Positions 63,100 through 64,000 of a stretch of 64,000 nucleotides of DNA are shown in pieces. This DNA comes from an uncultured Acetobacterium sp. Its GTDB lineage: Bacteria; Bacillota; Clostridia; Eubacteriales; Eubacteriaceae. How positions within the stretch are numbered: position 1 is the stretch's first letter; each line of letters opens with the position of its first letter. Under the pieces are notes generated by a model, which was not told the origin of the DNA, did no database searches, and saw only the letters and a list, made by a program, of their open reading frames with translations. The DNA lies in NCBI RefSeq assembly GCF_963664135.1, contig NZ_OY760905.1, positions 2,196,736 through 2,260,735 on the forward strand, written 5' to 3'. Position numbers and translations under genes: made by a program.

Positions 63100-63188
63100 C
63101 AAAACTCTCCCACTATTGTGAACATTATATGTTGCCCTGAACGATTAAGTTATTTTTTTAATTCGCACATAAAAAAACAATCCTTATA

Positions 63189-64000
63189 TTACATATTACC
63201 TAAACCTTCAATCTCCGTAGCGATGAGGATGACATCATCGATGCTGTATCCTGCGATGTTTTTAAAGTTAGCATAATTCCGCTTTAGTTTTTTATAAAGT
63301 TTTCGCGTATAGGCCATTCGAAAAGGAAGATATTTTTCGATGGACTTGATGTATTCGTTACTATAAAAGTCCTGGTTTTGTGAAATGGCTTCAAATATCA
63401 ATAAAATCAGGTTTTTCTTTAAAAAAGGGATCATTTTATGGGCTTCCTCATGATCAAGATTCTGATACGACTCAGCCATTATTCTATTAGAAAAATCAAA
63501 TAACGCATTGGTTAGCTTATCTAACGGCCACTTTTTCAACGTCACCGAAAAAATAGTCATCTGTTCATTGTTTAGATCTTCTTTGGCATCCTGCAAATCA
63601 TCACATAATTGAAGTAGAACCCCATAAGCAAACGCAAAATCCACCTGAACATCAGAAAGTTTACCCTTCACTAAATAGGCATCTGCCAGCACGGATGCCC
63701 CGCCTTTTTCAGCACTTATACCTAAGACGTCTTTTTCATAAGGGGAGGCCATCTCATTATGCTGCATCAGACTATTATACTGCGCATCGTGAATACATAA
63801 GAGACTTTCATATAATTCTTTAAAATCTGCTCGAACATATTGGCTCTCAATGATCCCCACAAAATTAAATAATGCCGCTTCGTAATCGTTATCCGGTTCT
63901 ATTTGTTCCCCACTTAACCTCATTCTAAAGCGTTCACTAACATTTTGCTTTTCCTTTAAGGACACTTCCGGGTCATCTAAATAATTATCGGTATAAGGAT
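63189..64000 (-). CDS. Isoprenoid-synthase-fold-like protein (5' end outside window)
   Basis: At least 269 residues; the frame is open to the window edge and the GTG at 63965 is internal, since upstream codons (DNYLDDPEVS) continue the protein. All-helical. LLQLCDDLQDAKED carries a DDxxD motif, the Mg-diphosphate ligand of trans-prenyl transferases and terpene synthases. A second Asp-rich motif is not seen in the visible part, and the context gives no pathway. It may be a divergent polyprenyl-synthase-like protein of unknown activity. Confidence 0.55.
   Translation of the reverse strand, partial: PYTDNYLDDPEVSLKEKQNVSERFRMRLSGEQIEPDNDYEAALFNFVGIIESQYVRADFKELYESLLCIHDAQYNSLMQHNEMASPYEKDVLGISAEKGGASVLADAYLVKGKLSDVQVDFAFAYGVLLQLCDDLQDAKEDLNNEQMTIFSVTLKKWPLDKLTNALFDFSNRIMAESYQNLDHEEAHKMIPFLKKNLILLIFEAISQNQDFYSNEYIKSIEKYLPFRMAYTRKLYKKLKRNYANFKNIAGYSIDDVILIATEIEGLGNM

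Overview
The window (64 kb, both ends inside genes) looks like a chromosomal stretch of an anaerobic Gram-positive Clostridia member, most likely an Acetobacterium-like acetogen. The reasons are Gram-positive style Shine-Dalgarno sites on nearly every gene, lipoproteins with clean lipoboxes, oxygen-sensitive Fe-S enzymes (an enoate-reductase-type flavoenzyme, PreA, a flavodoxin/ferredoxin fusion), a YgeY-type M20 pair, and phiLC3-type holin genes. The genus is an inference from gene content; no rRNA or tRNA gene is present to test it.

Layout. 1-4.9 kb: 3' end of a dihydrolipoyl dehydrogenase, a convergent FMN/FeS/FAD enoate-reductase-like enzyme and a divergent metallophosphoesterase. 4.9-6.8 kb: a two-gene operon of a macro-domain protein and a MIDAS-type vWA protein. 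6.9-12.4 kb: OmpR-type response regulator, histidine kinase, and an FtsX-type ABC exporter. 12.6-25.6 kb: a ten-gene, one-direction operon for reductive pyrimidine (uracil/thymine) degradation with its own ABC importer, headed by a PucR-family regulator. PreA, dihydropyrimidinase, two M20 amidohydrolases, a class III aminotransferase and an iron alcohol dehydrogenase together can be drawn as uracil -> dihydrouracil -> N-carbamoyl-beta-alanine -> beta-alanine -> malonate semialdehyde -> 3-hydroxypropionate. 26-30.5 kb: a small metallopeptidase, a membrane protein, a Cthe_2159-like beta-helix lipoprotein and an XRE regulator/membrane-protein operon.

30.5-44.6 kb is the accessory island and the most interesting part. 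Read on the minus strand it starts with a domesticated phage lysis module (late-regulator-like HTH protein, XhlA-like membrane protein, phiLC3-type holin, M15 endolysin), followed directly by a 2373-residue RHS/YD-repeat polymorphic toxin with two ricin-type beta-trefoil regions and no signal peptide. Downstream lie an orphan RHS tip with a different C-terminal toxin domain, and three tandem mosaic four-helix membrane proteins that are good immunity candidates. About 0.95-kb direct repeats carrying an exported-protein gene (one copy intact, one frameshifted in a T9 tract) bracket the orphan cassette. No capsid, tail, terminase or integrase gene is present, so this is not a prophage. The gene order suggests a holin/endolysin (type-10-like) release route for an RHS toxin with swappable tips.

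44.7-64 kb is mostly ordinary: a heterodimeric ABC exporter with one degenerate ATP site, an ECF-like sigma factor with a zinc-ribbon partner, a DnaJ-domain/zinc-ribbon membrane pair, a YhgE/Pip protein with an Rrf2 regulator, a TetR/flavodoxin-ferredoxin operon with a 37-bp operator palindrome, a double-Cache lipoprotein, a second XRE/membrane-protein module, an AraC/GyrI regulator, a DUF3788 protein, a MocR regulator divergent from a LysE exporter, and the 3' part of a protein with a DDLQD isoprenoid-synthase-like motif. No CRISPR array, insertion sequence, tRNA or rRNA was seen.
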